From Heligmosomoides polygyrus polygyrus (lineage: Eukaryota > Nematoda > Chromadorea > Rhabditida > Heligmosomidae): a stretch of DNA of 64,000 nt. Made by a program: the position numbers and the translations under genes. Below are positions 10,402-22,304 of this stretch, piece by piece. The stretch spans positions 33,657,407 to 33,721,406 of the forward strand of contig OX377202.1 of assembly GCA_947396885.1 (NCBI GenBank), written 5' to 3'. Within the stretch, counting starts at the first letter, position 1, and each line of letters starts with the position of its first letter. The notes beneath the pieces were generated by a model that saw only the letters and a program-made list of their open reading frames with translations, was not told where the DNA came from and searched no databases.

Positions 10402-12878
10402 CTACGGCGTCCGCGGGAGCCGACGCGCACTCGCAAAGCCCGGCGAGTGTGAAAAGTGTGCGAGGGTCCCTGATGCGAGGACGGCATCGGGGGGCAACTG
10501 AGCTAGTCCGAAAGTCCCGTAACGTAGGCAAGACCCGCGTAGCAACGTTGAATGTGGGTACGTTGACGGGCCGCTCGTGCGAGTTGGTAGAAGCACTGGA
10601 GCGAAGAAAGATAGATTTCTGTGCAGTGCAGGAGACGAGGTGGTCCTGCAGCAAGTCAAGGGACATAGGACGTGGTTTCAAGGCCGTTCTATGTGGAAGT
10701 CCCAGGACCACCAGTGGTGTCGGTGTGATCGTCTCCGAGCGTTTCCGTGACGCGATTGCAAGCGTAGAACGTTTCGATGACCGCTTGATGAAGATTGTTG
10801 TCGCCGTAGAAGAGCGACGATGCCATTTCTTTTCTGTGTATGCTCCGCAGACAGGCTGTTCCGAGCAAACCAAGGACGAGTTCTGGTCCCTGCTTGATGA
10901 GAAGACAGCGGAAGTACCGTCACAAGATATGGTTGTTGTGGCAGGTGACCTTAATGGTCACGTCGGAGCAACGAAAGACGGCTACAACTGTCATGGTGGT
11001 TTTGGATATGGGTCGCGCAACGCCGATGGTGAGCGTATACTTGAGTATGCAGACTCACATGACCTCACCATCGTGACACCAAATTTCGAAAGCGTGACTC
11101 CCACCTCATCTCGTTTTATAGCGGGAATGCTAAAACGCAGATTGACTATGTCCTTGTTAGGCGTCGCGACCAAGGCCTTGTCACAGACGCGAAGACCGTG
11201 CCGTATGAGACGGTTGCCACGCAACACCGTCCACTGATCTGCTCGCTGGAGATCACACCTTCGAGGTGTAAACATGTCGAGCGATGTGGGTCGGCTAGAA
11301 TCAAATGGTGGCGACTGAAAGAGAAGGAAGCGGCAGTTCTTTCTCGCATTCGGTGACAGTGACAACTGTCGACTTTTGCATCACCTGTATACGGTCCCGT
11401 TCAGAAGATCACAGTGAGCGAAACTGAAGCAGCCCTGAGGAAGATGAAGTCAGGCAAAGCCACTGGTCCCGATGACCTGCCAGCCGACCTGTGGAAGTCG
11501 AAGGGCTGGTGCCCTGCTGACTGGCTGACTGCGTTCTTCAATCAGGTTGTTGCTGAGAAGAAAGTGCCTGAGGGTTGGCAGCAAAGCACGACCATCCCGA
11601 TTTGGAAGAAGAAGGGCAGTCCTGCAGACTGCGCCAGTTACCGTCCAATTCGTCTTCTTTCGCACACCATGAAAATCTTTGAGCGAATTGTCGACGGACG
11701 TATCCGGGATGTCGTACAGCTTTCCACGAATCAGTGTGGTTTCGTATCTGGCTGTGGCACCGTTGATGCCATTCACGCCGTTCGTCTTCTGCTAGAGAAG
11801 CACCGCGAGAAACAGAAACCGGTGCATTTTGCCTTCCTGGACTTGGAGAAGGCCTTCGACCGCGTTCCGCGAGATGCTATATGGTACGCGTTGCGACAAC
11901 ATGGTATCCCTGAAGAGCTTATTGAGTGGGTGCGCTTCTATACTCTTGCCCAAGGAGTCGAGTGCGAGCGCCAGCGGGCACCACGATGGAGTTTCCCATC
12001 TCTGTAGGGGTGCATCAGGGATCTGCGCTATCCCCACTGCTCTTCGTGGTCGTGATGGATGCAATCTCACGAGATCTCCAAATGGCGGCACCTTGGACGC
12101 TGCTGTATGCTGACGACGTCATGCTTGCATGTGAAGACAAAACCGAACTCGAGCGACAGGCACAGGCGTGGTGCGATCGTTTGGCATTGTTCGGTCTCAA
12201 GCTAAACGTCAAAAAGACGGAATACTTGACGACGGATGTGAATGAGCACGGATCTATAAGATCGATGGTACTGAGCTCTCACGAGTGACATCTTTCAAGT
12301 ATCTCGGATCAGCGATCACGTCCGATGGCAGCCTAAAGTTGGAGGTGAACGCGCGCGTGAGTGCAGCCTGGTCCAAATGGCGCTCGCTGACTGGGGTGCT
12401 TTGCGACAGGACAATACCTGAGCACCTCAAATCGAAGGTTTATAGAATAGTAGTCCGCCCAGTAGCGACGTACGGTGCTGAGTGCTGGCCCGTGACGAAG
12501 GAAGTTGAAAGCCGCCTCAGTGTAATGGAGACGAAGATGCTACGGTGGACGGCTGGAGTTACGCGTTTGGACCGCGTTCGTAACGACACCATACGACAGA
12601 AGTTCGGTGTCGCCCCGATAGCCGAGAAGCTGCGCGAAGCTCGTCTTCGATGGTACGGCCATGTCCTTCGCGATAACGACGACACCGTCCGTAAGATTGG
12701 CCTGAATCTTGTGGTCCCTGGAAAGCGGCCCAGAGGACGCCCGAAGCAACGTTGGCTAGATACGTTGCGCTTGGACTTAGAGATGGCTGGTGTGCACCCT
12801 GATCAAGCATTTGATCGGGAGAATTGGCGTCACCACACCAGAAGAGCGGACCCCGCCACCAAGCGGGACAGACGCTAA
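10402..12878 (+). pseudogene. RTE-clade LINE, endonuclease plus reverse transcriptase, broken
   Basis: One open frame from 10,329 gives the apurinic-type endonuclease: VATLNVGTLTG, CAVQETRW, FFSVYAPQTG, VVAGDLNGHVG. After a frameshift near 11,110 comes KTQIDYVLVRRRD and ATQHRPLICSL, ending at a stop near 11,356. The linker before the reverse transcriptase looks shortened. The RT follows in three frames: KATGPDDLPADLW and FLDLEKAFDRVPRD at 11,414-11,990; VGVHQGSALSPLLF and the catalytic LLYADDVMLA up to 12,288; then FKYLGSAITSDG to the end at 12,878. All catalytic motifs are present, so the copy is fairly young but inactive: two frameshifts in the RT, one in the endonuclease, one stop. It starts directly after the mariner remnant. 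Confidence 0.88.
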
Positions 12879-12994
12879 TGAAAATGACGATTCCCATTGG
12901 CGAGTTTGTGCTGATTCGAACTGTGCTTATTTCGATTAAATCCGATAAGATTTGAGGAAGTTGTGGTAGTTCAAAATGAGGCATTAAAACACTG

Positions 12995-13018
12995 AGAACT
13001 TTCCGGACAAACTAATAT
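12995..13018 (+). repeat. Possible mariner 3' terminal repeat beyond the RTE
   Basis: CGGACAAACTAATATA resembles the reverse complement of the 5' motif at 9,380 (GGGACAACCTAATA). If real, the RTE at 10,402-12,878 lies inside the mariner. The match is short and imperfect. Confidence 0.3.
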
Positions 13019-13900
13019 AATACACTTGATTTAAAAATATTGGTTAGGCAAATATTAAAAAATCGAAAGCTTACTTCATATTCATCTCAAAACCAGTATC
13101 ATTAATTTATTTTCAATGTGGACTGATTCAAAACCAATCCACACAATGGAAAGGATACGTCAAGCAATTATTTCGCAAAAGGCTTGACAGTAGTCCGTTT
13201 GGAGATGAACAAACTCCTTAGAATGGTTTGCTGAAACGGTTGCGTAAAAAGTTAAATTAACAAATTGCGGTAAAAAGCGTGAAGTTTAAACGAGATATCA
13301 AAATTTACACTCTCAAACGCGTATTTTCCTTCAAGTAAACCACCCATCGGATTTCATTTCCTTCCACAAATTCACCAAGATTTTTCTAAGCTTAAGGACT
13401 CCAAGAGCCCTGAAACGCTCAACCAGTGGAGTTTTTTTGTTGATCGAATAGCTTTGTTATTTCCACTACCCAAGATAAGTGAACAGCAGAGGTAACGCTA
13501 GAAACGCAGTGAGCTACTCAAAGTGTTATTTGTTACGTGTGGGCAACACGCTGATAATTGAGGCACGTAATCCCCAGAGGATACTGTTAACAACCGTGGC
13601 GGTTTTGTTTCCTCTCAACACTGTACACTACCACTAGTTTCCTTATCCAAAGAGCAGTGCTATTAGACCACTGTTGTTTTTAGCCGGACCCAAAAAGTTG
13701 ATGCACATCAGAAAGGTTATGCAATGGGCAGAGTACTATATAACTTCGAATTTGAAGCACGAGTATGTAGACGTGATGTCAGCTGAGAGCAATTCATGGA
13801 TAATGGCGAATTTGGAGATTCCCTACGAAATTCAGAGGCACTAACACTGAATCCTTTCATGCCCCACAGAAAACAAGTGAAACGGTAGTTGTGCCCTACT
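13019..13900. other. No recognised feature
   Basis: AT-rich sequence with no domain or named repeat until the PLE-type terminus near 13,921. Confidence 0.4.
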
Positions 13901-13920
13901 GGAACCGTAGAAAGGCCCCT

Positions 13921-13985
13921 TCTATAGGCCTCTGATGACGACGGTTCATTCGAAACGTTAGGGCGGAATAAACACCCACCTACAA
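13921..13985 (+). repeat. PLE-type terminus with hammerhead-like core
   Basis: GGCCT (13,927-13,931), CTGATGA (13,932-13,938), a decayed stem, GAAA (13,952-13,955), then CGTT and AGGGC. This is the layout found at both ends of the PLE at 33,190-34,035. Stem II and the distal half of stem I are damaged. No GIY-YIG or reverse transcriptase sequence adjoins it, so it is a solo terminus. Confidence 0.5.
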
Positions 13986-14112
13986 CCCCGTATTTGGCAC
14001 TGTTACTGATACGCAGCAGAAACCTCTATAGTGTTGTTTAGGCTAGTTATAAAGATAAAAGTAAAGGACGGCCTTAATTCGAATACACCGTGTATTCTAC
14101 TTTTGCTGGAAG

Positions 14113-14160
14113 TCGTGAAGACAATTAGAATGCGTATTTGACCCTACAGTGACTTTTGGA
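14113..14160 (+). repeat. Short copy of the 7,884 repeat
   Basis: GGAAGTCGTGAAGACAATTAG then AATGCGTATTTGACC matches the first 40 or so bases of the 7,884-8,165 repeat. Confidence 0.45.
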
Positions 14161-14169
14161 GACCAGCCG

Positions 14170-16590
14170 ATAAAGATGTCAGTGTACTGCCTTTTTCAGA
14201 CAAATCTGCTACTTAAGTCACCAGCTCTAGAGGGGTAGAGCGCTTGGTAAGACTGGAGTGAACCAAGAATCTCGATTCTTGATGCACGCGACAGACGCAA
14301 TTCCTCTGATTGCTCTACACGCAAACCGACTATAGTGGGCAAAACCTTTTGCCAGTTGAATTTTCGGAACAGTAGAAAGCACAGAGACTGAAAATTGGCA
14401 GAGCGTTCCACTCGTTTAGCAAAGCAGAAGGGATAAAGGTCAATGCTGAGGAATGACTAGATGGGAAGTGCTGTGCATCTGACTTCTACGATACGTCGAG
14501 AACAGTCCTTGAACTGCGACCGTTACAACGAATCCAGTGAACAGCCGGTAGACAAGTCAATGTTTTCATCGCAGGCGCCTTAGGCGCGAACATAACACAC
14601 CCTGTGGACGTAAAGCATCCTTAGCCTGGGTGAGAGGCAACCCCACAACGAATTGAGAGTGCACGTCAGGAACGACGACTCTTTCTGGCTGCGCCGCAAG
14701 CGGCCTAATGTCGACTCTTTAGTGACGGTTTCATTAACGCGGAAAGGAAGGAGGTTACGTCTTCATTTCCCTTCTCCGATAAATTAAAAACACGGTGGAA
14801 CGCAATTGAGCGAGAAAGATGCCTGCACTAAACATTCTAGGATACGTCATGCACGTCTTCTGATCATATGTGACGCGAAACAACTTTCGAATGAAGACGT
14901 GGTCTACATAACAACACTTACGACCATATAATGACTAGTAGAGGAAAGATGATGGAGAATATTATTATCAGTATTCGATGGATCTGTTAAAAAAGTATAA
15001 CGCATGGCGCACCATTGGAAGGCTGCAATTGTACCTTCCATGGTTTATATACTTTTTGTTTAATAGACTTGAAATTTTTCCCTGGCTGTGTCATACTTCG
15101 AAACACTTCGATTTCGAGGCCGAAACCACAGAAATAGCAACTAACATCGCCGAGATGAGAACGAACAACCGCCAACTCTTGCATTTTCTTCCAATTTTGG
15201 AGCTTTGCTCTAAAAAGGAAAGAGGAGATCTTCCGTAGTAGTCAGAAGTCGCCTGGTAGGGAAAAGGGAAAATCAACGACCAAAGATAGCAACGGTGCAG
15301 GGAAGCCATGTTAAGCGTGTGACCGACTAAAAGTGTAGGTTTCTGCCTTGGCCGACGCAAATGACATACAGTTCAGACTCGTGGTCCTTCCAGTCCTTCT
15401 CAACGCGAGCAATAGCGAGAAAATGCCTATAGTAGTCGGAGCCATCGAGTAATCGAATTAGATACCGGGATGCGAGCACTCCTACTTGATCGATGTGAGC
15501 TGCCCTCGGGAAGAAGAAAAGTCATCCAGTGAGTATTTCTCGATTCGTAGGAGGCCACCACTCAGAGAAATGAGATGGCTTCTGCTGACAGGTCGAGGTC
15601 GAAATGGGAATACAACAGTTGACTGCGGAAACGCGCCTGCTGGGATGAGAGCTTAGATCTGATGAGAATATCTGGGCTCGAGTAACGCCTCGGGCTAGAG
15701 CTTCGACTTTACTTGCTAGGTGAGGTGGAACATAAAAATTCGCACGAAGTCTACGAACGAAATGCGCGATAGAAAGTGATTTGTTCTTGCTTAGAGGTGG
15801 ACTGCTCTTGACCATGGCAGTGTCAGAACGGTTCTCGTATTCTGAATATCCCTCTCAGATCCCCTACTATCACGAAAAGTGGGAGCTTTCTGTTTTCTTC
15901 CTTGCTTTCTGCAAGTGAGGTCTTCTCCATTGCATCCTTAACGAAATAACTGAAGAATATGCCTAATCTAAGAAGTTGGAGAGCTCAGTACCTCAGCAGC
16001 AACGGGTGATCCGTATAAAGCCTTCAAGCAGCAGAACGACGAGTTGCATCCCACAAGGTTTACACCCCACGACAACTGCAAGGCCACCTGCTAATTTTCC
16101 TAAAAACAGGCTAAGAACACACCGCCAAGGCTCAGGACCGCGAATGTGGCGGCGAACGCACTGCAAAGGCATTGGGTCTCCCTTCACACAACGCTCCTAG
16201 GTCAGCTATTATGTGGAATTGCATCCCGAACATACTCAAGGGAGATGATGTAGCGTACAGAAGAGTGTGTAGTTTCCGAAAGTGAAGCTTGTTTTCATAA
16301 CGGAACCAAATCCTTCGCAATGAAAACAGCTGTCCACGCCTTCGATTACATCATCCAACCTCCCTCAAAAGAGCCCTTTCCCTAATTTAATGAAACCGAA
16401 GGCTCTTCAATATCCGAACAGAAACAGCATTTACGCTTTGCGCCTAAGCATAATCTTCATTACCTAAAAATAGTGCCTAGGTCAAGCTCCCTAACTTTGA
16501 GCAAGCCCGCGTAGACGTCCTTTTCAAATACGAAGACCGTGTTTCATATAGGAAGGTCTTGCTGGTGCATCGCCAACTGAAGAATACGCA
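14170..16590. other. No confidently recognised feature
   Basis: Only short frames without recognisable domains. A weak tRNA-like block near 14,235-14,280 (GGGGTAGAGCGC then AATCTCGATTC) could be a decayed SINE head, but the boxes are too poor to call. Confidence 0.35.
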
Positions 16591-16594
16591 AGGC

Positions 16595-17241
16595 TGTATT
16601 GGAAGGGGGGAGGGGGACGTTCTGCCTGAAAGCGGCGCGGGCAAAGACGCGGGACAGTGCCTGCGGAGCCAATTAGCGTCGACTCGTGCAGTGACACCCG
16701 CCGCTTCGCGCTCAGCCAGACAGCCCTCGCCGCAGAGGCGATGCTGACCCAGCCAACCACGGGAGCCTGTAGGTCGACCAGATTTGGTGCGATTACAGTC
16801 GATAGAGGGATAGGAGGCCCAGACGGCTTGAATTGACAGTCCGAAAATTGGGATTGATCTCAACCCTACCATCTCCTATATTAGAATTTCGAGCTCTATC
16901 GAATGAGCCAGGAAAGAATCTTGTCTCAATAACCCTCACAACATTTTTTTTCAGGCGCAGCTAACTTTCGGTAAATATCAGTTTTTATTTATATCAGAAT
17001 TAACTACGAGGCATACTTCCAGGCTACTACTGATGGGAACTCTACCATCTCCTGTACTAGAATTTCGATTCCTATCAAATGAGCTAGAAATTATCCTGTC
17101 TAAAAAACCCTTAAGGCGGCTTTAGGTGTTGCTTACTTTCCTTGAATATCAGATTTTATTTATATCAGAATTAATTGTGAGACATGCTTCCAAGCTGAAA
17201 TTGCGCGTGGAATATAATTAGATAGACGAGAGACCTTCTAA
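16595..17241. repeat. Left arm of a large inverted repeat
   Basis: This arm pairs with 17,676-18,166. From outside in: a GC-rich block (16,618-16,789), then about 230 bp of AT-rich sequence with CTACCATCTCC and AGAATTTCGAGCTC. That AT-rich unit is tandemly duplicated in this arm (from about 16,860 and again from about 17,040), and a third partial copy lies in the spacer near 17,310-17,370. The AT-rich part differs from the other arm at many positions, while the GC block is almost identical. A fold-back type transposon or an inverted duplication are both possible. Confidence 0.8.
16618..16789. repeat. 172-bp GC-rich core, left copy
   Basis: This 172-bp block and the reverse complement of 17,970-18,141 differ at one base (a T/C difference about 70 bp in), although the surrounding arm sequence is visibly diverged. 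It is rich in CpG. A short frame is open through it on the minus strand (VGWVSIASAARAVWLSAKRR), but both copies being nearly identical at the DNA level gives no sign of protein-level selection. Function unknown. Confidence 0.85.
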
Positions 17242-17675
17242 GAGAACACCAGGTGCTCAACATTTTTGAAGACGACATTATGATCTTTCAGTGCGTAGAG
17301 CATGTTCACAGTCTGAAATTGCCCAACGAGTTCAATTCGATAGTCGGTAGACCTCCTAAGAACACCAAAGTACTTCAGGTTTTTCAAAGCGTTTCATCAG
17401 TGTTTCCTAACTCGTTAATTGGTGGAGACATTGGCTATGCAGGTACATTGCCTGTTGGACGCGAGGTCAAAGCATCGTTAGAAGCCACAGACGACTGGAC
17501 GATCAATTTGTAGTATTGTGTGATGAAATTTATTCTCTCTGAACATTAGATTCGATGAAGCACCTATCCAGTCTTCGTCTCGAAATATGTGATGTGTGCA
17601 TTATAAGGTTCCATAGAAAAATAAAAAAGTTACAAAATGCTAAAGAGGTGTCATGTTGAAACGGACGCTTTAAAC
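17242..17675. other. Spacer of the inverted repeat
   Basis: Contains a third partial copy of the arm unit (GAAATTGCCCAACGAG, then TAGACCTCCTAAGAACACC) and a frame at 17,253-17,513 without a recognisable domain. Confidence 0.5.
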
Positions 17676-18166
17676 TTCTGTTAAAAGATCTTTCGTCTAT
17701 CTAATTGGAATCCTCGTGCAATTTTATTAGCCTGGAAGCACGTCTCGAATTTAATCCTGATGTATGTAAATATAAATCGATATTTAGCGAAAATAAACAG
17801 CGCATTAAAAAAAATCGCTTTAAGGGTCACTGAGGCAGGGTTCTTTTCTGGATCATTCGATAGAGCTCGAAATTCTAATATAGAAGATGGTAGGGTTGAG
17901 ATCAATCCCAATTTCTGTACTGCCAAGGCAAGCCGTCTGAGCCTCTCGTCCCACTATCGATTGTAATCACACCAAATCTGGTCGACCTACAGGCTCCCGT
18001 GGTTGGCTGGGTCAGCATCGCCTCTGCGGCGAGGGCTGTCTGGCTGAGCGCGAAGCGGCGGGTGTCACTGCGCGAGTCGACGCTAATTGGCTCCGCAGGC
18101 ACTGTCCCGCGTCTTTGCCCGCGCCGCTTTCAGGCAGAACGTCCCTCACCCATTGGAAGGGTGCAG
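17676..18166. repeat. Right arm of the large inverted repeat
   Basis: Reverse-complement partner of 16,595-17,241 with only one copy of the AT-rich unit. It starts with AGATCTTTCGTCTATCTAAT, the partner of ATTAGATAGACGAGAGACCT at about 17,220, and ends just after the GC core near GTCCCTCACCCATTGGAAGG. Confidence 0.8.
17970..18141. repeat. 172-bp GC-rich core, right copy
   Basis: Reverse complement of 16,618-16,789 with 171 of 172 bases the same by eye. Confidence 0.85.
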
Positions 18167-18169
18167 AGT

Positions 18170-19295
18170 TCGGTGGAGAATATATCTAATGGTAAGAATC
18201 TTTGCAAAGAAACAACCGCGGTAAAGGTATTTTTGAACCGATTCATTTCGTGATAGCAGTCGTTCGGTTTTAGTTCCAATTCATCAAATTGTCGAAAACA
18301 TCTCCATTTATTGACTCCTCAGTAAATTCAAAAGGCTTTTAGACAGATATTTCCGAAGCACTCAATTGTTTACTTTTCTATGAGGGTAGAAATCTTTCAA
18401 ATCTATGTTCAATCAATCTCACTTCTTGATCATCAGGTTCTGCTTTTGAAAATTTTTTGTTGACATTTCTTTTAGTATCCTCATGAATTGTTTATGTTTC
18501 GCGTGAGCTTCACGTGTAAGTAAAACAAAAGTTTGGACGAACACTTTTGCAGCACTCTATAGCACAACTTAAGCAAGTAGTTGAGAAATGTTAATTGATA
18601 TGACTCACCATGTTTAATTCAATTTGGAAATATAACCCTGAAACAAATAATGGTATGGTGTCAATAAAAGTGCTAAAGAAGTCCACGATGCATATTCGAA
18701 AGCCAAAGTGTGGCATTCATAACTTAAAGCGCGACCACCAAAACCACTGAAGGAGTTGAATTGAGACACTGAGTGATAAAAGCCGGACAAGACCCTGCTT
18801 CTGAAGTCCCACGCCCCCAATTCAAACATAAAGCCAATGTGCCGGTAAAACTGGTCCAGCGACAAACTGGCGGAGCGGGAGAGCCCTATCTATACGGCAC
18901 CGCGGCGGTGGCCGGCGTGGACATCGGGCGCGAAACAGATGAGGGGTGACGATGCCACGGGACACTCGGTGGTGACCTTGACACTCCACCACACAAGGGC
19001 CACCACGGATACTCGGCATCATTTTCTCTTGGACGACAGGCTGTAAGGATCGTGCGTTCAGAGATTGAAACAATGACGAGATTCGTTCGACAAATTCCTG
19101 CCGCAAATTTCAGAAATATACAGATTTCGAAGAAAGTTTGGAACAGTTCAGTGACCATAAATATGTTTCCCTTTAAACTGCATCTAATTTCTATGGATTT
19201 TCTGAAAAGGACGACAACGAGAATGACATGTTGGGCATTAAAGATGGCGAATACGGTCGGTACTGCGTTTTGAAGAAGTATACCTTAGGAGATAC
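18170..19295. other. No recognised feature; one GC-rich patch
   Basis: A GC-rich patch at about 18,870-18,985 (GGCACCGCGGCGGTGGCC and CCACGGGACACTCGG) stands out from AT-rich surroundings. No domain or repeat partner was found in the window. Confidence 0.35.
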
Positions 19296-19299
19296 TAGA

Positions 19300-19910
19300 T
19301 ACCTTTTCAAGTCAACTGGCACACTTTCTAAAGCAAACTCGACACTTTTCGAACAATCGTGACGCTTCTGAAACCAAATTGAACACCTGACAGATCTAGT
19401 TAAGCGACCATAAACATGTTTCGCTCTAAACTACCGCTTTTTTTAAAAGATAAAATCAAATACTTTTTAAGGTTAAAATCATTTTTGCACTGGAGAAATT
19501 AAGCGTGATTTCCTTTAAAAAATTTCTAATGCATCGTCATCTAAAAAGGGAATACAGCGTTCGAAATTTGGTAAGATTTTTGTTTTTAAAGCAAAGTAAC
19601 GGATTAGAGCTTAATTTATACTGCAGGAAAGTGGTGAGTTTTGAGCGTATTAAGAAAAGATCACGCCATGCAATCATTTAGCTCGTTGCGATTTCCATTT
19701 AATTGGTAATCTAAATGCTGCATGAGACAGCAAAATTCTTGCCAAATATCAGAGGAAAAGCACGACGTTCTGCAACAGTGCATGGCGCAATCCCGTGCGT
19801 TATCACTGAAAAACTGCCGCTTTCCTGTACCTTAAAACGACTTCGAAATATCCCTTCAAAAATAAGATTTTTATAGAATTTTACACAGGTGTTCAATTAT
19901 TGAGAGAGGC
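19300..19910. repeat. Old dispersed repeat, related to 4,750-5,390
   Basis: Collinear but strongly diverged partner of 4,750-5,390. Its class is unknown. Confidence 0.35.
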
Positions 19911-19914
19911 GAAA

Positions 19915-20925
19915 TAAAAATTTCAAAGAAAATACCAAATCTTCCTTGAAGAAAACAAAAATTATTTTAATCTTCTTAATAAGTGTTTAGATTAGTCTAG
20001 AAGGCGCTGATTTTGATTTTGGAAGATGCTCGCGGTCAGCTTGATTCGAAAAGGGACGAGGTTGCGTGGAAAACTGACCAATTTGATGTGAAAATGGTTA
20101 AATAAATAAAAAGATAAATACCGCACAGCAATCGTCATCTGGGTACCAAGGATCGACAGCGTGGTTGCCGGTGTACTACGGATAAGTTTAGATGAGAACT
20201 GCTGAGCGCGTTAGAACTAATCGGTAGATGTTAAAAAAACAAGGTTGGCTCTACAAAAATCCCATCACCATTCAAAATTATTTACATGCACCTGCATTTT
20301 TGAAGCATTTTTGACGCAAAAAGCACCAATCAACAACGATTTCAAACAAGAGTTGCAAACTGGCACTAGAAGTGGAGGGAAAAATCGGAAATGCAGTGCG
20401 CACTAGCACAGCCATTTTTAGGAACCTTAAGAAGGAGCTTTCGCACCTGACATCTCATGGAGAAAATCAGAGTCCTTATCTATAGAGGAGTCGTAAATGG
20501 CTGTCAGACATCGAGATCGTCGTGGGAGGAGTCAAGTTGAAGGTTAGATGAGAAATAGAGAAAGAGACGCGCTTTCAGACTTACGTAAACTCAACCCATC
20601 AAATTAGACTATAGAAGAAAAAGGCCTAATAATTGTTGCCTTCATTGATCTCCCAACGAGCAAGCGAGCACCCACTAGGAGAAAAATGTCGACTTCGCTT
20701 TGTTCACTTGCATTTCTCAGCTGTATTGTCGTCCTTTCTAGGAATTGAACCGTTTACAATAGCAGGAACACTTCCATGAAAGAAATGAACTTGCAGGCTA
20801 CATCATGAGTGCTTCTCAACGACAGAAAAAAATATTGGTTGCCACTATTTGAGCGTAATTCCCATCAGAATATCCCGAAGAACCTTGAAGCAATTGCTGC
20901 AGTGTACGTCACTCTTTGGCCTGTA
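19915..20925. other. No recognised feature
   Basis: AT-rich sequence without domains, terminal repeats or splice-bounded frames that I can support. Confidence 0.35.
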
Positions 20926-20929
20926 GAAA

Positions 20930-21335
20930 CTTGCTAGCAGCCGCAAATTCAATGAGAAATTGGAGGAGGAGACAAAAAAAAATGCACAGCAATACGGTGA
21001 GGTCGGCCGCACGATTGGAACTCAACTCTCCAGAAGCTGGACGAAATAACGGAGAAAGGATAGCGTTAGTCGATTCAACAGTGGGATGCGTCACGCATTC
21101 TACTTCTACGGGATGAAATCGTACTGTTTGCCCTAAACAGCTATTTGCGGCGACCATCTTATGGACAAGGCAGTGCTTATCCTACCCAGACAAGTATAGA
21201 ACCAACTCGTTGAGCTTGGACGGATAGAACGTGTGGATGGAATGGAGTGGACTCGAACCAAGTACTACGACTCGAGGTGCACATGACAGCCTCGCTCCCT
21301 CCGACTGTGCTACCACGCGCACTCTAGGGGAAAAA
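20930..21335 (-). repeat. tRNA-headed SINE, fullest copy of its family
   Basis: On the minus strand the head has A box TAGCACAGTCGG and B box GGTTCGAGTCC about 50 bases apart (21,325 down to about 21,250), a workable pol III promoter. The body follows with CCGTCCAAGC, GTTGGTTCTATACTTGTCTG, GATAAGCACTGCCTTGTCC and the end block GAATGCGTGACGCATCCCAC. Shared body blocks at 1,377-1,700, 2,395-2,566 and 22,205-22,300 define the family. The exact 3' end is not clear. Confidence 0.6.
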
Positions 21336-21359
21336 TTCATAGAAACTCTTGGAGCCCTT

Positions 21360-22055
21360 TCACACAGCAGAAATTTTTCCAAAACTAAACACCATTTGAC
21401 TAAGCCTCCCTAATTTTTTTATAGCGATACCTTGCGAATAATTCGTCTCTAAGTTTTCTGTTTTTAGAACGTAAGCGTTTATTCTAAGCATCGCATTTTC
21501 AAAACCATTCAAATTCATACAGTTTTTAGTTTAGTTGGTAATCCTGCTTTCGAGAGCTGATATTAAGTTTCAACCTAAATGTGGGATTTTAATTCTCTTG
21601 TTCATTGTTTACCAACCTACATAACTCTGTAAAACGCAAATTTTGCCTCAACGTTTCCCGTACATTTCCTAAAAAATAAAAATTACCGTCCAAAACTAAG
21701 GTTAATCCAAAGCAAATCCAAGCGTAAAAATGCCACATCATTCTATGTTAAGACTCTTTAAAAACTCACTAACAATAAGTTAAACATCGCGACAAGCAGG
21801 AACGTCAGTGGCGTGGCGCAGTACCTGCATCTAACACAGTCATACAAGCTTTTTTTTACTTTTCTGCTCTTAAACGTAAGCTCTAAGATTTTAGGATCTA
21901 GGGTGGTAATTCATATAAGCTGAAGTTTTTTATTCAGCGAGATAGATAGAAATAGCACAGTAACGAAACATTCAGCAGAAACTACGGGACATCCAATGAT
22001 TGCCTTGTGAATGATAGAGAAAACGTTAAGCTTCAGCCCATCCTTTTTGTATGAT
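21360..22055. other. No recognised feature
   Basis: AT-rich. No domain, terminal repeat or convincing exon was seen. Confidence 0.35.
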
Positions 22056-22059
22056 GACA

Positions 22060-22131
22060 CCCTTCGACCCTGAAGAAGGCATTCGACTCCGTCGAGACTG
22101 AAGCGGTCCTCGAAGCCCTGCTCACTCAGAC
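22060..22131 (+). pseudogene. RTE-1-like RT fragment
   Basis: Encodes LKKAFDSVETEAVLEALLTQ, the RT catalytic-aspartate block, almost base-for-base the same as the minus-strand copy at about 24,890-24,950. Only about 70 bp survive. It directly precedes a SINE body fragment. Confidence 0.75.
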
Positions 22132-22204
22132 TAGGATGAATCCGAACTCCGCTATAGCAAAACGACAGCACGCTATTAATCAGCTCCTTTGTAGGATGTT
22201 ATGA

Positions 22205-22300
22205 ATTCTACTTCTACCATGGAGGTAAATTGGCTTAACGCGACGGCAAACCGATGGACAAGTCTGTGTTTTATCCTTGCCAGAGTAATCTAATACTATA
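22205..22300 (-). repeat. SINE body fragment
   Basis: Minus strand GGATAAAACACAGACTTGTCC and GGTAGAAGTAGAATTC match the body and end of the 20,930-21,335 family. Confidence 0.4.
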
Positions 22301-22304
22301 ATTC

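Noticed and set aside
14235..14280. tRNA-derived SINE head
   Set aside because: The A-box-like and B-box-like motifs each miss several consensus positions and no family tail follows.
16524..18253. Conserved protein from the GC-rich core
   Set aside because: The same peptide can be read in both arms, but the DNA itself is almost identical, so peptide conservation says nothing about coding.
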